64,000 bases of DNA, taken from Macrosoma leucophasiata (taxonomy: Eukaryota > Arthropoda > Insecta > Lepidoptera > Hedylidae). Of the stretch, positions 42,701-51,522 are shown in pieces. Made by a program: the position numbers and the translations under genes. Numbering within the stretch: the stretch's first letter is position 1; each line of letters begins with the position of its first letter. The stretch lies in the NCBI GenBank assembly GCA_036365455.1, contig JAWQUS010000017.1, positions 5,704,001 through 5,768,000 of the forward strand. Reading direction: 5' to 3'. The notes below the pieces were generated by a model. That model was not told where the DNA came from and ran no database searches. It was given only the letters and a program-made list of their open reading frames with translations.

Positions 42701-45700
42701 GCGAGATATTAGATCCACGTCCAATGACAGAGGATGCGTTGACGCAGCCCGTCAGATATACAATTGTAATAACTTACCAGCCAGCACATGGTTAATTCAA
42801 TGTTTGTCATGATAGCGAGGCATTGACCAAGGCGCATTAAACTTAGTACATTTGAAATTTAAAATCAATTTAAACATAATTTCTGAAGACAAGAAAACAA
42901 AGATTGACATGACATTGTGATACGTATGGATTATTACGAAATACATGAATTGTCATGAATAGTATGGTTCGTTTGAATAATGCGCGAATTATTTAAATAA
43001 TTAAACATCACTTTTTAAAGATCTCTATTTTCTACAGAACATAAATTTATAGTGATAGATTTATTGATATGATATCTACAGCAAAACGGCATTAATATTT
43101 ATTCTTTTATTTAATAGTAGGTACTTATTATTTATTTGTGATAGGGTTGGCATTTGGCTTAAAATACCTTTACATTAATTAAAATTGTATTATATATTTA
43201 CATATATTTATATTATTTATTCTGTTTGTACAGAACACAATAGCATACTTCATCATAACAATTTTCTAGTAATAATACTGGACAACGTAATTTTCGTTGA
43301 AACATAGTGTACAGTTAATAGCCACCAGCCATAATTTGTTTTAATTATAATACAAATTAATTGACTCGAACACAATCAAAGGAGTAACTTTGTAGGGGCG
43401 TCACAATAAAAAATCGGGGTACGCGGGGGGAGTAAAAAGAAAAATTAATGGAAAATGAAATCACGACAGAACAAAGACAGGGAATTCTACTCTTTTAATT
43501 ACACGAAAAAAGTAATTACGCCAAGATAATTAATTAACTGGAACAGAAGTAACGATTAATGATTTTATTATACGAAAGAGGTCGATGGGGCGCCGAATTG
43601 AATTTTCCTTACGCCGTGCAATAGAATAAGATTTCGTACGGCCGATGGTGTTTCCGATCATTTAATTTACATTCAATTAAACATTATTAGTGCTGTTTTG
43701 TTCGGCTGATGAATTAAAAGAAATTGGATTTTTTACGTAACTCAGTTTATGTTTTTGGAGGATTGATTTTGTTGCGTCACAACTTATATTTCTTTTTTTT
43801 ATTACGAAGGTGCCAAACAAGCTTTTTACATGGATGTTTAGTGATGGCTGTAGTCTGTAGATATCTGCACAAAAAACCAGAGGTCAAAATGCAGATGCGT
43901 TGCCACCCCTAAGACCTAAGTTGTTATATCTCTGTGATGGTTATTACGGGGCCATACATTACCATGCAATTTTCTAAGTATCTTGAAATATTTTAGTTTC
44001 ATAAGGATATTTTTTTTGATCATGTAGGTAAATACCATACGAGTACATATAATATTTCATTCATCATGAAAACAGAATACAAAGTTGTGATATTTTTGAT
44101 TTTACTGATGTAATAAGTAAATAACTACCGATGACGTAATCATCATCTAGACTCCCCTACCCCCCATTGGATGACATGGGGGGTAGGGGAGTCTACGTCA
44201 TCGGTAGTTATTTACTTATTACATCAGTAAAATCCAATCTCTATCCAAAATGTATTTTCTTAGTTTTAACATTATAATATTAAAAAAAAACAATACATTA
44301 ATTGAAAAATGTTTACGTAAGCATGGGGGGACGGGGTAAGAGCTTTGCTTACTTTTGCTGACAAGGGGGATGGGAGGGTAAAGAATTGTAATAAATCTGC
44401 TTACGTAATACTTGAACGGCCCCTAGTATACAATAAGCTTTTTCACATTCGTGGTAGATAAATACTGTAAAAAAACATTTTCGAGTTTTTTTTTATTGGA
44501 TTTACGCAGGCTGCTCGTCTTGAGACGGCAATAGTCTATAGTCTCACATCAACAAGTAGGTACTTAAGGACTAGCGGTTCCAATGCATAGAGCAACACGG
44601 GCCACTGGCCGCGGCGGACCAGAAGCCAAGAATATGTAATAATACTACGTATAGACTGACTGACTAATCTAAGACTGACCTACCATGACCAAATAGGTCG
44701 AGTTCTGTCTGACGGTGGGGTCAAAAGTCTTAGGAATAGGCGTGCATGTATGAAGAGAATGATGAAGGTAGACGAGACACGAGAGGTATGTCAGGATCGG
44801 GATATCTGGCGCTCTACACTCTCAGCCTACCCCGTTAGGGACCTGGCGTAAACATACATACATACTACGTATAAAATGGACACTTTGACGTCCCGTCCGA
44901 TTTTAGGTATTCACGCGAACGAACTCGTGGGCACAGTTAGAATAATTCTTAAATAAAAGTAGTCTAAGTTACTCTTTATCACATGAGCGATCTGCCTGTG
45001 AAAGTTTCCGATATTAGCCGGAACAAACAGACAGACAAAAATTGTAAAAGAAATTGTTTTGGTATATAAATTGTGTAATACTCGTACATTATGCATTTAG
45101 TAAAACGCGGTTTTCTAACACTATATTTTATTTATTTTTAGATATAGGTACATGTATAGAAGGGAAAAAATAAATCTGATACCTACTACGAAATATATAA
45201 ATAAATAAATCTTTATTCGGTAGATCAAATATTTTTTAGAATTAAGCTGCGGTAAGGGACTCCTTTTAAGTACCTGTGTTAGGAGACCCTGCTCTTCCTT
45301 GTTAGTCATTATATAAATTATGATCTACAAACATATTTAATTATTAAAAGTTAAATTAAACATCGGTAAAAGAAAATGATGATAAAATCAACTGTATGTT
45401 ACTATAGTATTTGATAAAAATTATATTATTATATTGCTCTGAACATTTCTTTCTTGTAATTACATTCAATTTATAATCGTCTTTGAGTTTAAGACATTAG
45501 TGGGACGCCAAGCAGCATAATGAGGTTTACCGTACTCTGTGAGCTCTTATTATGTAATCAAGACAATAATCTTATATTTAATGATAATATAATGCATTAA
45601 CATTTGTTTAGTCATCAGGCATAATATTTCTAGCATTAATTGAGAAGATAGCTCCCCTCATGATGGAAAAATATACGATCTCATTTTTAACAAGGGTTAT

Positions 45701-47446
45701 AGTGAATACATTTATACGGATTTTAAAAATACTTTAAAAACTCAACCTGCTTTAGACATTATAGTTAAAAGTAATGTAAAAACTAGCATATGAGCCCAGT
45801 TCTAATTATTTCTATAGATAATGACACGAAAAAATCGAATGCATCATAAAAGAAGCCCCGAGGTAAACGCATTAACACGTTGTTAACTAAATACAAATAT
45901 AATTCTCATTACACACAAAAATCTAATTTTAACGGCATTAATATTATGTTTAAAACGTATAACCAATTAAAAAACACAACTCACAGTACATAAGTCGTTA
46001 ATTCAAAAGATCTGACGAATATAATACATGCAAATATATTCATTGGTAGACAGAGAGGCGTTGAAAAAAATATCTAATCAGAAAGCACGCGCCTACCGGC
46101 TTAAAAAAATGGTTCAGACAACGGAAGCCGTCAGTATAGTAATTAATTAAATGAATTGTAAGCAATGAAAGGAGTCATGCTGCTTAACAAATCACTTCAA
46201 TTAACTATATTAAAAAGTTAGTTATAACTATTTGCGTGTCGGCTAACGTTTCTTTGGACTCTCTAGTGGCTGCGAGACTATGTTTTTTGTTGTAATATTT
46301 TTATTTTTCGCAATAACACATGCAAGTAAATTTAGAAATTAAAGAAAATTTTTGACGTCGTGCAGCAATTGTAATTGCGACCTCAGGATAACCAGTCCAG
46401 CCGCCTTACCACTAAGCTACCGAAGTCCCTAACCCGAGCGTCGAATTTTTCTTTCCCTTTTTGATTATAACCGATGGTGAACGCAATTTAATTAATCACT
46501 GCATAGTATAAAACAAAGTCGCTTTCTCTGTCCCTATCTCCCTATGTATGCTTAAATCTTTAAAACTACGCAACGTATTTTGATGCGGTGTTTTTTAATA
46601 GATAGAGTGATTGAAGAGAAAATTGTTTATATGTATAATAACATCCATTAAATAGTTGAGAAATATTGTTATGGTTTCTAATGTGATATAGTAGATTTTT
46701 TTTTCCGCTTACATTGCAAGCGCAGGCTTAACCCTACGAGATTTATCAAAACAATGTATAGGTCGCGCCACGTAAAAAGAACGCTGGAAGAAAGTAGAAA
46801 GGATGTGTTCGCGCATCGGTACACTCGCGTACGAAAGTACTAGCCCTATTGGTTTATTTTTGATCTAGCTTTCGCTTGCGGTTTCGTGTATTGGTAGGCA
46901 GATTGAAAACGCCGCACCTCATACTACCAAATAGATCGATAAATCGTCTACTGCGCAGCTTGACCGCCAGCGTTCTTTTTACCTGGCGCGACCTATACTA
47001 AGTATTGTACACATTGAAAAGGTCTACAGAAAACTCCGCGATGGTATATGTCTATCTCTTATGGATATCTTACAATGACATTTTTTTGTCATTTACTTTT
47101 TGCTAGTTATAAATATTTTAATATATTTATTAATATGTCTCTTGTATTTACAATTCCAGTGCGACTTTATTCTCTTATATAAAGCATTTTAATCTTATTT
47201 ACGAGTCAAAATTCCAACGATCCGAGATTAGTTTGGAAACAGAAAAAACTATCTACCGCGCTTACCTGCAGATGGCGCTCTGACTGTACGCTGGACCTTC
47301 CGTTACGGATAAGGCCTGGCCGACCTGGGTCTGCGTTAGGCCCAGGCCTAGCCGCCGCAACTTGAAGGCCTTGGCGAACTCCTTGATGTCCTCGAGGTTG
47401 ATGCCGTCCACCACGTTCCCGGATGATTGGCTGATGGTTGGTTGGT
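24620..47446 (-). CDS. pdm3: pdm3 / POU6F-type POU-homeodomain gene, C-terminal four exons
   Basis: Gene-level entry. Class VI POU factors bind DNA through a POU-specific domain and a POU homeodomain joined by a linker; fly pdm3 acts in neuronal identity and axon targeting. Constitutive exons 47266-47446, 41275-41358, 25801-25937 and 24620-24744 join in frame with GT-AG borders. They encode the whole POU-specific domain, a linker, the homeodomain and a stop codon. Class VI is recognised by LGLTQTQVGQAL, EGPAYSQSAICRFEKLDITP, EPSKKRKRRTSFTPQALELL and the very short tail after the homeodomain. The N-terminal part is missing: the first exon seen begins mid-codon. A possible cassette exon lies at 42246-42299. 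Introns: 5.9, 15.3 and 1.1 kb. Confidence 0.95.
25199..25394 (-). repeat. Diverged SINE-G relative
   Basis: Retains ATCTCCGGAGCATTACCAAACT and a tRNA-like end GTCTCATTAGCATAGTGGTA; the middle is poorly conserved. Between the last two pdm3 exons. Confidence 0.5.
25438..25560 (-). repeat. RTE-like LINE 3' end remnant
   Basis: Minus-strand counterpart of 2313-2455 (TACCCCGTTAGGGACCTGGC, CACGAGAGATTTGTCAGGAC) with a GTATGTATGTAT tail. In the 1.1-kb pdm3 intron. Confidence 0.6.
25801..25937 (-). CDS. pdm3: pdm3 exon: linker and N-terminal half of the POU homeodomain
   Basis: One base, 45 codons, one base. YASGQNHLTDFIGMEPSKKR is the linker and start of the basic arm, then KRRTSFTPQALELLNAHFER and NTHPS. 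The KKRKRRTSF basic arm contacts the minor groove and would act as a nuclear localisation signal; QALELLNAHFERN is helix 1. Acceptor ATTATTCCAG; donor CTCAG|GTAGGT. The Gly codon is completed by the last exon (HPSG-TEITG). Confidence 0.96.
26100..26850 (-). mobile_element. LINE reverse transcriptase C-terminal fragment (Jockey/CR1-like)
   Basis: Minus-strand translation in one frame includes EYCSHLWAP and FYRLYNGECSDELFDLVP, then after a frameshift a segment resembling the terminal ..FPRT....LPPGVFP.. region. These are common in the C-terminal end of lepidopteran non-LTR elements. Several stops and frameshifts: dead. It ends on the left in GGCCCGTAGTCTGCTTGTCT, a 3' end often seen in moth LINEs. 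Confidence 0.6.
26851..27870. other. pdm3 intron, unclassified repeats and a short (ATA)n microsatellite
   Basis: Microsatellite ATAATA at 27481-27501. The GC-richer segment 27502-27650 resembles the end of a transposon but I cannot name it. Confidence 0.35.
28589..28800 (+). repeat. SINE-T, full length, inserted in the LINE
   Basis: Head CGACCCGGTTAGTCCAGCGG, B box GGGTTCGATCCCC, tail GTGAGTGTAAGCGTATTTTA and (TTTTA)n. It interrupts the reverse transcriptase just after FADN, so it is younger than the LINE. Confidence 0.92.
31349..31741 (-). CDS. LINE ORF1 protein (nucleic-acid chaperone-like), 5' part
   Basis: 130 residues starting MDNFQALFDQMKIEMENQ. Residues about 35-60 form a heptad-like coiled coil (LKLENQNLREKNSRLDNL), followed by NNLIIYGLKE and DIDSVYRVGK, the beta-strand pattern of an RRM-like domain in LINE ORF1 proteins. 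A frameshift near 31350 separates it from a basic C-terminal piece at 31143-31352 (KRRELQPKLKEERKKGNYSI). Confidence 0.6.
   Translation of the reverse strand: MDNFQALFDQMKIEMENQTKYIITKMDEKLGPLVGNIADLKLENQNLREKNSRLDNLKRINNLIIYGLKEIEQTPSDLMNVITKKVQFDLNISFEIRDIDSVYRVGKIDDKNGKIRPILMTLVNSWKKKS
32358..32442. repeat. Inverted pair of Helitron-like 3' ends
   Basis: Exact 22-bp arms AGACTAGCTGTGCCCACGAC.. and complement around a 41-bp centre. Each arm contains the CTAG end and GC-rich hairpin side typical of moth Helitrons, facing outward. Confidence 0.6.
32563..32765 (+). repeat. SINE-T (tRNA-derived), full length
   Basis: Same blocks as 28589-28800; the GTTGTATGTG segment is shorter. Poly-T rich tail. 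Confidence 0.9.
32858..33007. mobile_element. MITE with short terminal inverted repeats
   Basis: TGACGTGACAACGTCTT at the left and its near-exact complement at 32991-33007; GC-richer interior with GGCCTGCCGGACCGGCGAA. About 150 bp, no coding. Confidence 0.65.
33356..33616 (-). repeat. SINE-A
   Basis: T-run at left, ends CGCGAGCTCCGTCACTA without the terminal CCACCAG. A 20-bp piece of a second copy (GTGGCAAACAAGCATACATA) precedes it. Confidence 0.75.
34211..34549 (+). mobile_element. Non-autonomous Helitron
   Basis: Begins TCTTACTATTATAAATGTGA after A, has AAGCGGCTGAACGGATTTCG and ends GCGAGTCAAAGCTAG. Interior has two diverged GAACAGATGAGAAAAAAA-type repeats. Confidence 0.7.
34860..35330. 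repeat. Tandem array, about 99-bp unit, 4-5 units
   Basis: GGCATC marks unit starts at 34943, 35041, 35141 and 35240, with partial units at both ends. Each unit has TTTCAGATCCAAGATGGCGG, ATTATTCCAAAT and TTCTTGGGGTGCTGATTACG. Because 99 is a multiple of three, frames stay open on both strands across the array; this alone explains the overlapping open frames at 34765-35344. Confidence 0.92.
35473..35805 (-). CDS. Unrecognised open frame, possible remnant of a retroelement polyprotein
   Basis: 110 residues with RKLDGAIQLKIPHTP near the end and LIRVVNTEGKNGMVVRKLDG before it. The wording loosely recalls the end of retroelement integrase reading frames, but I cannot name a family. Contains a GCGCACT triplet tandem at about 35604-35625. 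Low confidence as a gene. Confidence 0.15.
   Translation of the reverse strand: MPTHELTFQRPALTLGPRRLFHGILTMWTRKELVSLRDQLRVKTRLSMLLATHSLRISATQCAVRSAQGRQKLEKLIRVVNTEGKNGMVVRKLDGAIQLKIPHTPSSIQP
35832..36109 (-). repeat. SINE-A
   Basis: T-run at left, ends GGAGCTCTACCACCAG. Confidence 0.8.
36395..36690 (-). mobile_element. Helitron-derived fragment, reverse orientation
   Basis: Complement matches the interior of the Helitron at 12017-12663 (CGAGCTCGCAACATCTCCTTT, CGCCATATTCGCCATCTTGG-like). A separate CTAG end facing right lies at 37090-37093 after CGCGCGCAGCCGGGGCGAGC. Confidence 0.5.
36694..37005 (-). repeat. SINE-G (tRNA-derived), full length
   Basis: Right side complement: CTGCCTCGGTAGCCTAGTGG, GTAGCAGGCCACTACTGC, GGGTTCGATTCCCGGG. 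Left side is its end: CACGCCTGTAATCCCCGAAG. The polymerase III A and B boxes are well kept. Confidence 0.88.
37208..37567 (+). repeat. SINE-S (5S rRNA-derived), full length, forward
   Basis: Best forward copy. Head 37216-37315 has GTTAAGCACTACGGGCGCGG and GTGATGGGTGACCGC, matching the 3' half of 5S rRNA (GTTAAGCAAC..GGGCGCGGT, GATGGGTGACCGC). Body then tail TTGCCATTATTATTATTT. Confidence 0.92.
38372..38655 (+). repeat. SINE-A, full length, forward
   Basis: CTGGTGGTAGAGCTCCAGTG to CAATTACATAAAAAAAAC. A good consensus copy. Confidence 0.88.
39240..39590 (-). repeat. SINE-S (5S rRNA-derived)
   Basis: Complete span, diverged head (CGACCGCGCCAGTATCGCTT). Marks the left border of the transposon-poor POU exon region. 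Confidence 0.85.
39600..41274. other. Transposon-poor pdm3 intron next to a POU exon
   Basis: No repeat family found. A forward open frame of 126 residues at 39751-40131 has no recognisable motif; I do not call it a gene. A short hairpin lies at 40978-41020. Confidence 0.4.
40978..41020. repeat. 18-bp hairpin, one G.T position, 7-nt loop
   Basis: TAAGATTTGATTCTCCAT, loop AAATGGA, ATGGAGAATCAGATCTTA. In the repeat-free pdm3 intron, about 260 bp from the 41275 exon. Confidence 0.7.
41275..41358 (-). CDS. pdm3: pdm3 exon: end of POU-specific domain
   Basis: One base, 27 codons, two bases: FEKLDITPKSAQKIKPVLER followed by WMKEAEE. It completes the recognition helix (CRFEKL) and the last helix of the POU-specific domain (KPVLERWM). 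Acceptor TTCGATACAG; donor GAGAG|GTAAAT. Both junctions are in phase. The exon sits in about 4 kb with almost no transposons, in contrast with the large intron to its left. Confidence 0.95.
42246..42299 (-). CDS. pdm3: Possible pdm3 cassette exon inserting 18 residues in the POU-specific domain
   Basis: Seen: a 54-bp segment with a TACCGTCCCCAG acceptor and an AACAT|GTATGT donor, lying in the intron between the two POU-specific exons. It starts with two bases and ends with two bases, so it fits AG| upstream and |A TTT downstream exactly. Spliced in, the protein would read SAIC, then SALASQMLAAQLSSQQQNI, then FEKLDITP; the family Arg of CRFEKL is replaced. It adds 18 codons and no stop. Ala/Gln/Ser/Leu-rich, and GC-rich in an AT-rich surround. 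From memory, mammalian POU6F2 (RPF-1) has a 36-residue alternative insert at this same position. Alternative: a chance open segment. Confidence 0.5.
42300..43790. other. Repeat-free pdm3 intron with dense TAAT-core sites; candidate regulatory DNA
   Basis: Between 43480 and 43710 homeodomain-type cores are clustered (TTTTAATTAC, AGTAATTACG, ATAATTAATTAAC, GATTAATGATTT, CATTTAATTTAC). No transposon family. Inference from composition only. Confidence 0.3.
43791..43968 (-). repeat. SINE-A fragment
   Basis: TTACGAAGGTGCCAAACAAG to GGGGCCATACATTACCAT; second half missing. Confidence 0.65.
44098..44234. mobile_element. Near-perfect 58-bp-stem hairpin
   Basis: Outer arms 44098-44138 and 44194-44234 are exact complements (41 bp); inner arms 44149-44166 and 44177-44194 are exact (18 bp). 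A 10-nt bulge (ATCATCATCT) interrupts the left arm and the loop is TTGGATGACA. Probably a young MITE; GGGGGGTAGGGGAGTCTACG recalls a sequence 100 bp further right. Confidence 0.85.
44725..44870 (+). repeat. RTE-like LINE 3' end remnant
   Basis: GGCGTGCATGTATGAAGAGA, GATGAAGGTAGACGAGACAC and TACCCCGTTAGGGACCTGGC, then ATACATACATAC. Confidence 0.6.
46285..46470 (-). mobile_element. Diverged relative of the tRNA-like fold-back element
   Basis: Shares CGCAATAACACATGCAAGTA and AATTAAAGAAAA flanks with 1337-1815. The tRNA-like part on the minus strand reads GGACTTCGGTAGCTTAGTGG, GGCTGGACTGGTTATCC, but its T arm is degraded. Confidence 0.55.
46757..46997. mobile_element. MITE with 31-bp terminal inverted repeats, mariner-like ends
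   Basis: TATAGGTCGCGCCACGTAAA.. at left and complement at 46967-46997, one mismatch. TA at both outer ends would fit a TA target duplication. 241 bp, no coding. Confidence 0.8.
47266..47446 (-). CDS. pdm3: pdm3 exon: first three-quarters of the POU-specific domain
   Basis: Two bases, 59 codons, two bases. A short lead QPTISQSSGN is followed by VVDGINLEDIKEFAKAFKLR and LGLGLTQTQVGQAL, then SVTEGPAYSQSAIC. This is the POU-specific domain from helix 1 into the recognition helix; LTQTQVGQAL and EGPAYSQSAIC are class VI signatures. Acceptor TTCCCTACAG; donor TGCAG|GTAAGC. The split Arg codon is completed by A of the next exon (CRFEKL). Local composition is clearly coding (GC-rich, GC-ending codons). 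No upstream partner exon was found to the right. Confidence 0.95.
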
Positions 47447-47529
47447 CTGTAGGGAAGCAGGTTGTTAGTAACTTATAACAAAAAATAAATTTATTTTGTG
47501 TTTCCCGATTGAAAAGAGTAGACCAATAT

Positions 47530-47813
47530 TTTTTATGTTATGAAGTGGGTGTTTACCCATAGGTAACTAACTCTACAGCCCATAGACCTACATGTATAAG
47601 ATAAAATGATCAAAGGTCAAAATGTTGATGCGTTGCCACCCCTGAGGTCTGCTTTGCCTCTATGATAGTAATCACGGGGGTTAATATTACCATCTAACTC
47701 GAGCACGATGGTTCTAAACAATACTATTTGAAGCCCAATAGATGTGTTTATGATGTGTTTATGCGCTGGCGTTTACGCCTTCGAGATACGTCACTCGAAC
47801 TCTACCATAAGCA
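47530..47813 (-). repeat. SINE-A, old copy
   Basis: Highly diverged but collinear (GTCAAAATGTTGATGCGTTG, CTCGAACTCTACCATAAGCAG at end). 84 bp upstream of the first pdm3 exon seen. Confidence 0.5.
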
Positions 47814-47904
47814 GATTAGCAACAAAATCATTGCTTGCTCTAACAGCCTAATCATCGGCCTCAAGCATTGAGATCAAAGGAGACGTGCCAAAATGTATGG
47901 AGCT

Positions 47905-48825
47905 TGGACCCGCACCTTGTACACTATATTGAGAGAAGCAGCATACTAAATCATTTTCAGCTATTCAAATCGTATATATATGATACCTTCAATTAATTGT
48001 CGCAAGTTTATTTCAAAACTACTACTACTATAAATACCGCATTTGCTAGGCGTTTTAGTCCATATGTCGATACGAGGATCTATAACAAAGTTACAAAGAC
48101 ATGTGACATTAAGACTCTCAGTCTAAAAGAGGCTAAAAGTAAATTGATAATCTGGTTGCAAAAATTGACATATGACGAAACTGAACTAATACTGCAACAT
48201 ATTGAATAAGTGTGTATTATGTATATGTTAACCTATTATTATTATTATATATGTATATTTATATACACATTTATATTATTTACATATACATTTATATATA
48301 TTTACCATTAATTATACCTACATATAATTATATTTCATATATGAAATAATTATAACGAGTTACTTGTAATATTATGTGTATAACAGTGTTTTTTACCAAA
48401 AAGAAAAAAATAGTTTTAGATATTATTTTATATTAAATTACTTTTAAAAAATTAAAATCTTGTGTCAACCGAAATGCCATGTTTGTTAAACAGTTGTTTT
48501 GTCTGGCACTTCACAACACAGACCTGAGTCTAGTGTGAGGGCCACAGCTATTGTGTACTGTTACTCTGTTTTTGGCAAATAAATATATTTTCATTTTCAT
48601 TTTCATTTTCAAAACAAGCATTTCATAGTAGCAATATGACATATTGTTGTCATACAAAAATTTAATTTAATTTAATATTAATATTAATTAATAATTAAAA
48701 TAAATATTTCCGACAAAAAAACAACGATTAAAATTATTTTTGAGTACTTTTCCATGAATCTACGTATTTTTCTCTATCTTTTGATATAGTGTACAAGGTG
48801 TACGGGTCCATAGTGGAACTTCTCC
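47905..48825. mobile_element. Element bounded by inverted repeats with an internal 70-residue frame
   Basis: GGACCCGCACCTTGTACACTATAT at 47915-47938 is nearly the complement of ATAGTGTACAAGGTGTACGG.. at 48785-48810. Between them is a frame at 47997-48209 (YVDTRIYNKVTK, WLQKLTYDETELIL, stop), then AATAAA and four TTTTCA repeats at 48589-48612. The frame plus A/T repeat looks like the 3' end of a LINE; the inverted ends look like a DNA element. Composite. Confidence 0.35.
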
Positions 48826-49074
48826 TCTCTGGATATTTTCAAGATAATAAAATAAATAATAATAAGGAGCTCTCTAAACGTGTTGTTTTGCTACATGCAT
48901 TTATGTAAGTAGTTGGTGATTCTATAGTCGACTTATCTTAAAGTAAAATACATTATTTGAAGAAATAAAGTACAACTCACAACGTAGGAAGAATTCGGTA
49001 ACGAATTATATTTTATTTTATGAAAAAAGTATTTAACTTCATTGAAATTACGCTTTTCTATTTGAACAAACGTA

Positions 49075-49385
49075 ACTTCACGCCTGTAATTCCCGTAGGG
49101 TAGGCGTGGCTGTTTGCATGTATGCTTGAAAGCATGCAAACACCCACATGTGTTTGCATGCTTTCAAGCATACATGCAAACAGCCACGATTCGCCGGTTA
49201 CGATTTTGGCCCATGTAACAGGTGGCGAGCCTGTTGCTATCTCCGGGCACATTACCAAACTCCGAGGTAGGTACTGGGAAACTTCAGGAAAATGGAAAAA
49301 TCCCAATAGAACCAGATATATAGGATTTTAAACCGTTATCTCTGATAGCCCCTGACCCGGGAATCGAAACCAGGACCTCCAGCAT
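49075..49385 (-). repeat. SINE-G containing a 38-bp perfect palindrome
   Basis: End CACGCCTGTAATTCCCGTAG at left, diverged head at right (B box GGTTTCGATTCCCGGG). The HGTTTGCATG segment is doubled as a palindrome, 49106-49143 against 49150-49187. Confidence 0.8.
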
Positions 49386-50164
49386 AGTAGTTGTACAGTA
49401 GCTGATTATTGTTTTTTTCACGATTAAATGGGCTACTTCGCAACATGAAATACTTCGTAAACACTGCAAAACTAAACATGATAACCTAAAAAACCCTCCA
49501 TCGATCCACAACACAACCTCGAGCTCTAATTATAGCCAGGTTTAGTGGGCAATTCTTGTAATTAGTAGATGATGGCGGGTCCTAATTATGCGAAATGTCA
49601 TTAAGAAGACGTGCCGCTACCCCGCTGCTTAGCTAACCGATGACAAATTACTTTCTACCCCCCTCCCGTTAGTTTAAGCAATAGTCTGCACCAATTAAGA
49701 CAAGGTAGGGATGGTAAATTGGCAATCGTTCTACCATTTACCGGTGTACCAAACTCAGACGATTCATAATTTCGTTTATGTCCCATTTGATTGTTGATTG
49801 TGATATTTTCGTAAAGTCTTTTGTGACGGTGGGGTAGGTTTTATTCGATTTCTTTTGTGGAATGGAGCAAGGTATCTTAGCTTAACAAGGACTCATTTTA
49901 TGTGGCGTTTGAGAGTGTTATGTTCTGATAATAAAGGTGTATATTGGTGATTATTGCTGCTGTTTTTTTGGGCGTATATAGACGGTTCGTCTTAAGACTG
50001 TCGTAGTCTCACAGGGCAATCGGAGAGCGCATAGGGCTCACAACCTTAATATTTACGCAGTTGCTTAAGGGAAATCTATTCGGATCCGAGTCTCAGATTA
50101 TGGCGTTGTGAGGTGAGTCGCTCTAGTATCCCAGTTAAATAAATGCAAGGAATGTATTATATTA

Positions 50165-50335
50165 CTAGCTCTGACCATGACTTCGTCCGCATAGCGTGAT
50201 GTTATATAGCCTATAGCCTTTTTCGATAAATGGATTATCTTTCACTAAAATAATTTTTCAAATCGGTCCAGTAGCTCCTGAGATTAGCGCCTTCAAATAA
50301 ACAAACAAACTTTTCAGCTTTATATTATTGGTAGA
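50165..50335 (-). mobile_element. Short Helitron, reverse orientation
   Basis: Complement begins TCTACCAATAATATAAAGCT, has GGTCTGATTTG-type priming block (ACTGGACCGATTTG) and ends GGACGAAGTCATGGTCAGAG then CTAG before T. Confidence 0.7.
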
Positions 50336-50533
50336 AATAGTAAAAGGTATAGGTAGATAATGGTGACAGACTAAAAAATATCACCTTCATACATTGATAT
50401 ACAGGATTTTTGTATATCAATGCCTTCATAATAAAGTTAATATTTTTCAATTTCCCTAATTTTATATTACAGGCAAAGCAGATTGAACTAACAGAGTTAA
50501 AACAATTCAAACCTCAGGGGTAGCAACGCAACA

Positions 50534-50820
50534 TTTTTTTATGTAATGGAAGTGGCAAACAAGCATGCAGTTCACATTGATGTTAAGTGATGACTGCAAC
50601 CTATAGACACTCACACAAAAACCAAGGTCGAAATGCAAATGCGTTATCACTTCTGAGGCCTAAGGTGTTATGCCTCTGTGCCGAAAATTACAAGGCCGTA
50701 CATTACTACCTGACCGGAACACAATAATGCTGTGCACTACCATTTAGCGGCAAGTAGGTATATTAGGCAATGCAGTGGTGCCTACGTCCGCGAGCTCCGT
50801 CACTGGAGCTCTACCACCAG
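50534..50820 (-). repeat. SINE-A, full length
   Basis: T-run ATTTTTTTATGTAATGGAAG at left to GGAGCTCTACCACCAG. Confidence 0.88.
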
Positions 50821-51401
50821 TCTGTTTTTTCACTTTTTGCGTAGATATCTACAGGTTGTAGTCATTACCATCCATGTACCGCATACTAAACTTGTTTGCC
50901 TCTATCATTACGTAAAGCAATCGATTCTATTAGCGCTAATCGAACTATCGCATTTTAGGATTAAAACAATTGCTACGCGAGTTTTTTTGAGTGCCCAATT
51001 ACGTACATTGCGTGTACAGAACAACTAGTTAATGAAATAACAAAGATAACTCAATTGGCTAAAGAGCGGCCTGTGGACCGAATTCAATAACAATAACTAA
51101 TGCATCAAGATACCGTTCTCTTAATTGTTTAATACATGTTATAAATTAATTAGATACAATTACAGTTTGCGTGTCTGTACGTTTATTGACCTGGGTTACG
51201 TGTAAGAGAACAATTTAAAAAAAAAATGTAAGCAATTAAGCATTTTCGGTTACTTTCATCGGAATTGGAGTTCGGTAATTATCTAGTGAGCTCACCAATC
51301 GTGTAATAAGCTTTTACGTTAATTGTTAGAGATAGAGAATAGAGCAGTGAAGGGCAGTGACGTAAGTTGTTTGTGAGACAAGGTGTAACTAAGAATTATG
51401 T

Positions 51402-51522
51402 TTTTTTATGTAATGAAGGTGGCAAACAAGCATGTAGTTCAGATTGATGTTAAGTAATGACTGCAGCCTATAGACGTTTACACAAAGACCAGAGGTCAAC
51501 ATGCAGATGCGTTGCCACCCGT
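51402..51522 (-). repeat. SINE-A, cut and joined to family P
   Basis: Stops at ATGCGTTGCCACCCGTAAAG and runs straight into GCAACACCGGAAGAGAGTAG of family P. Confidence 0.7.

Noticed and set aside
48211..48360. AT-rich palindromic run as an origin or satellite
   Set aside because: Simple TATATA-type low complexity is expected by chance in this base composition.
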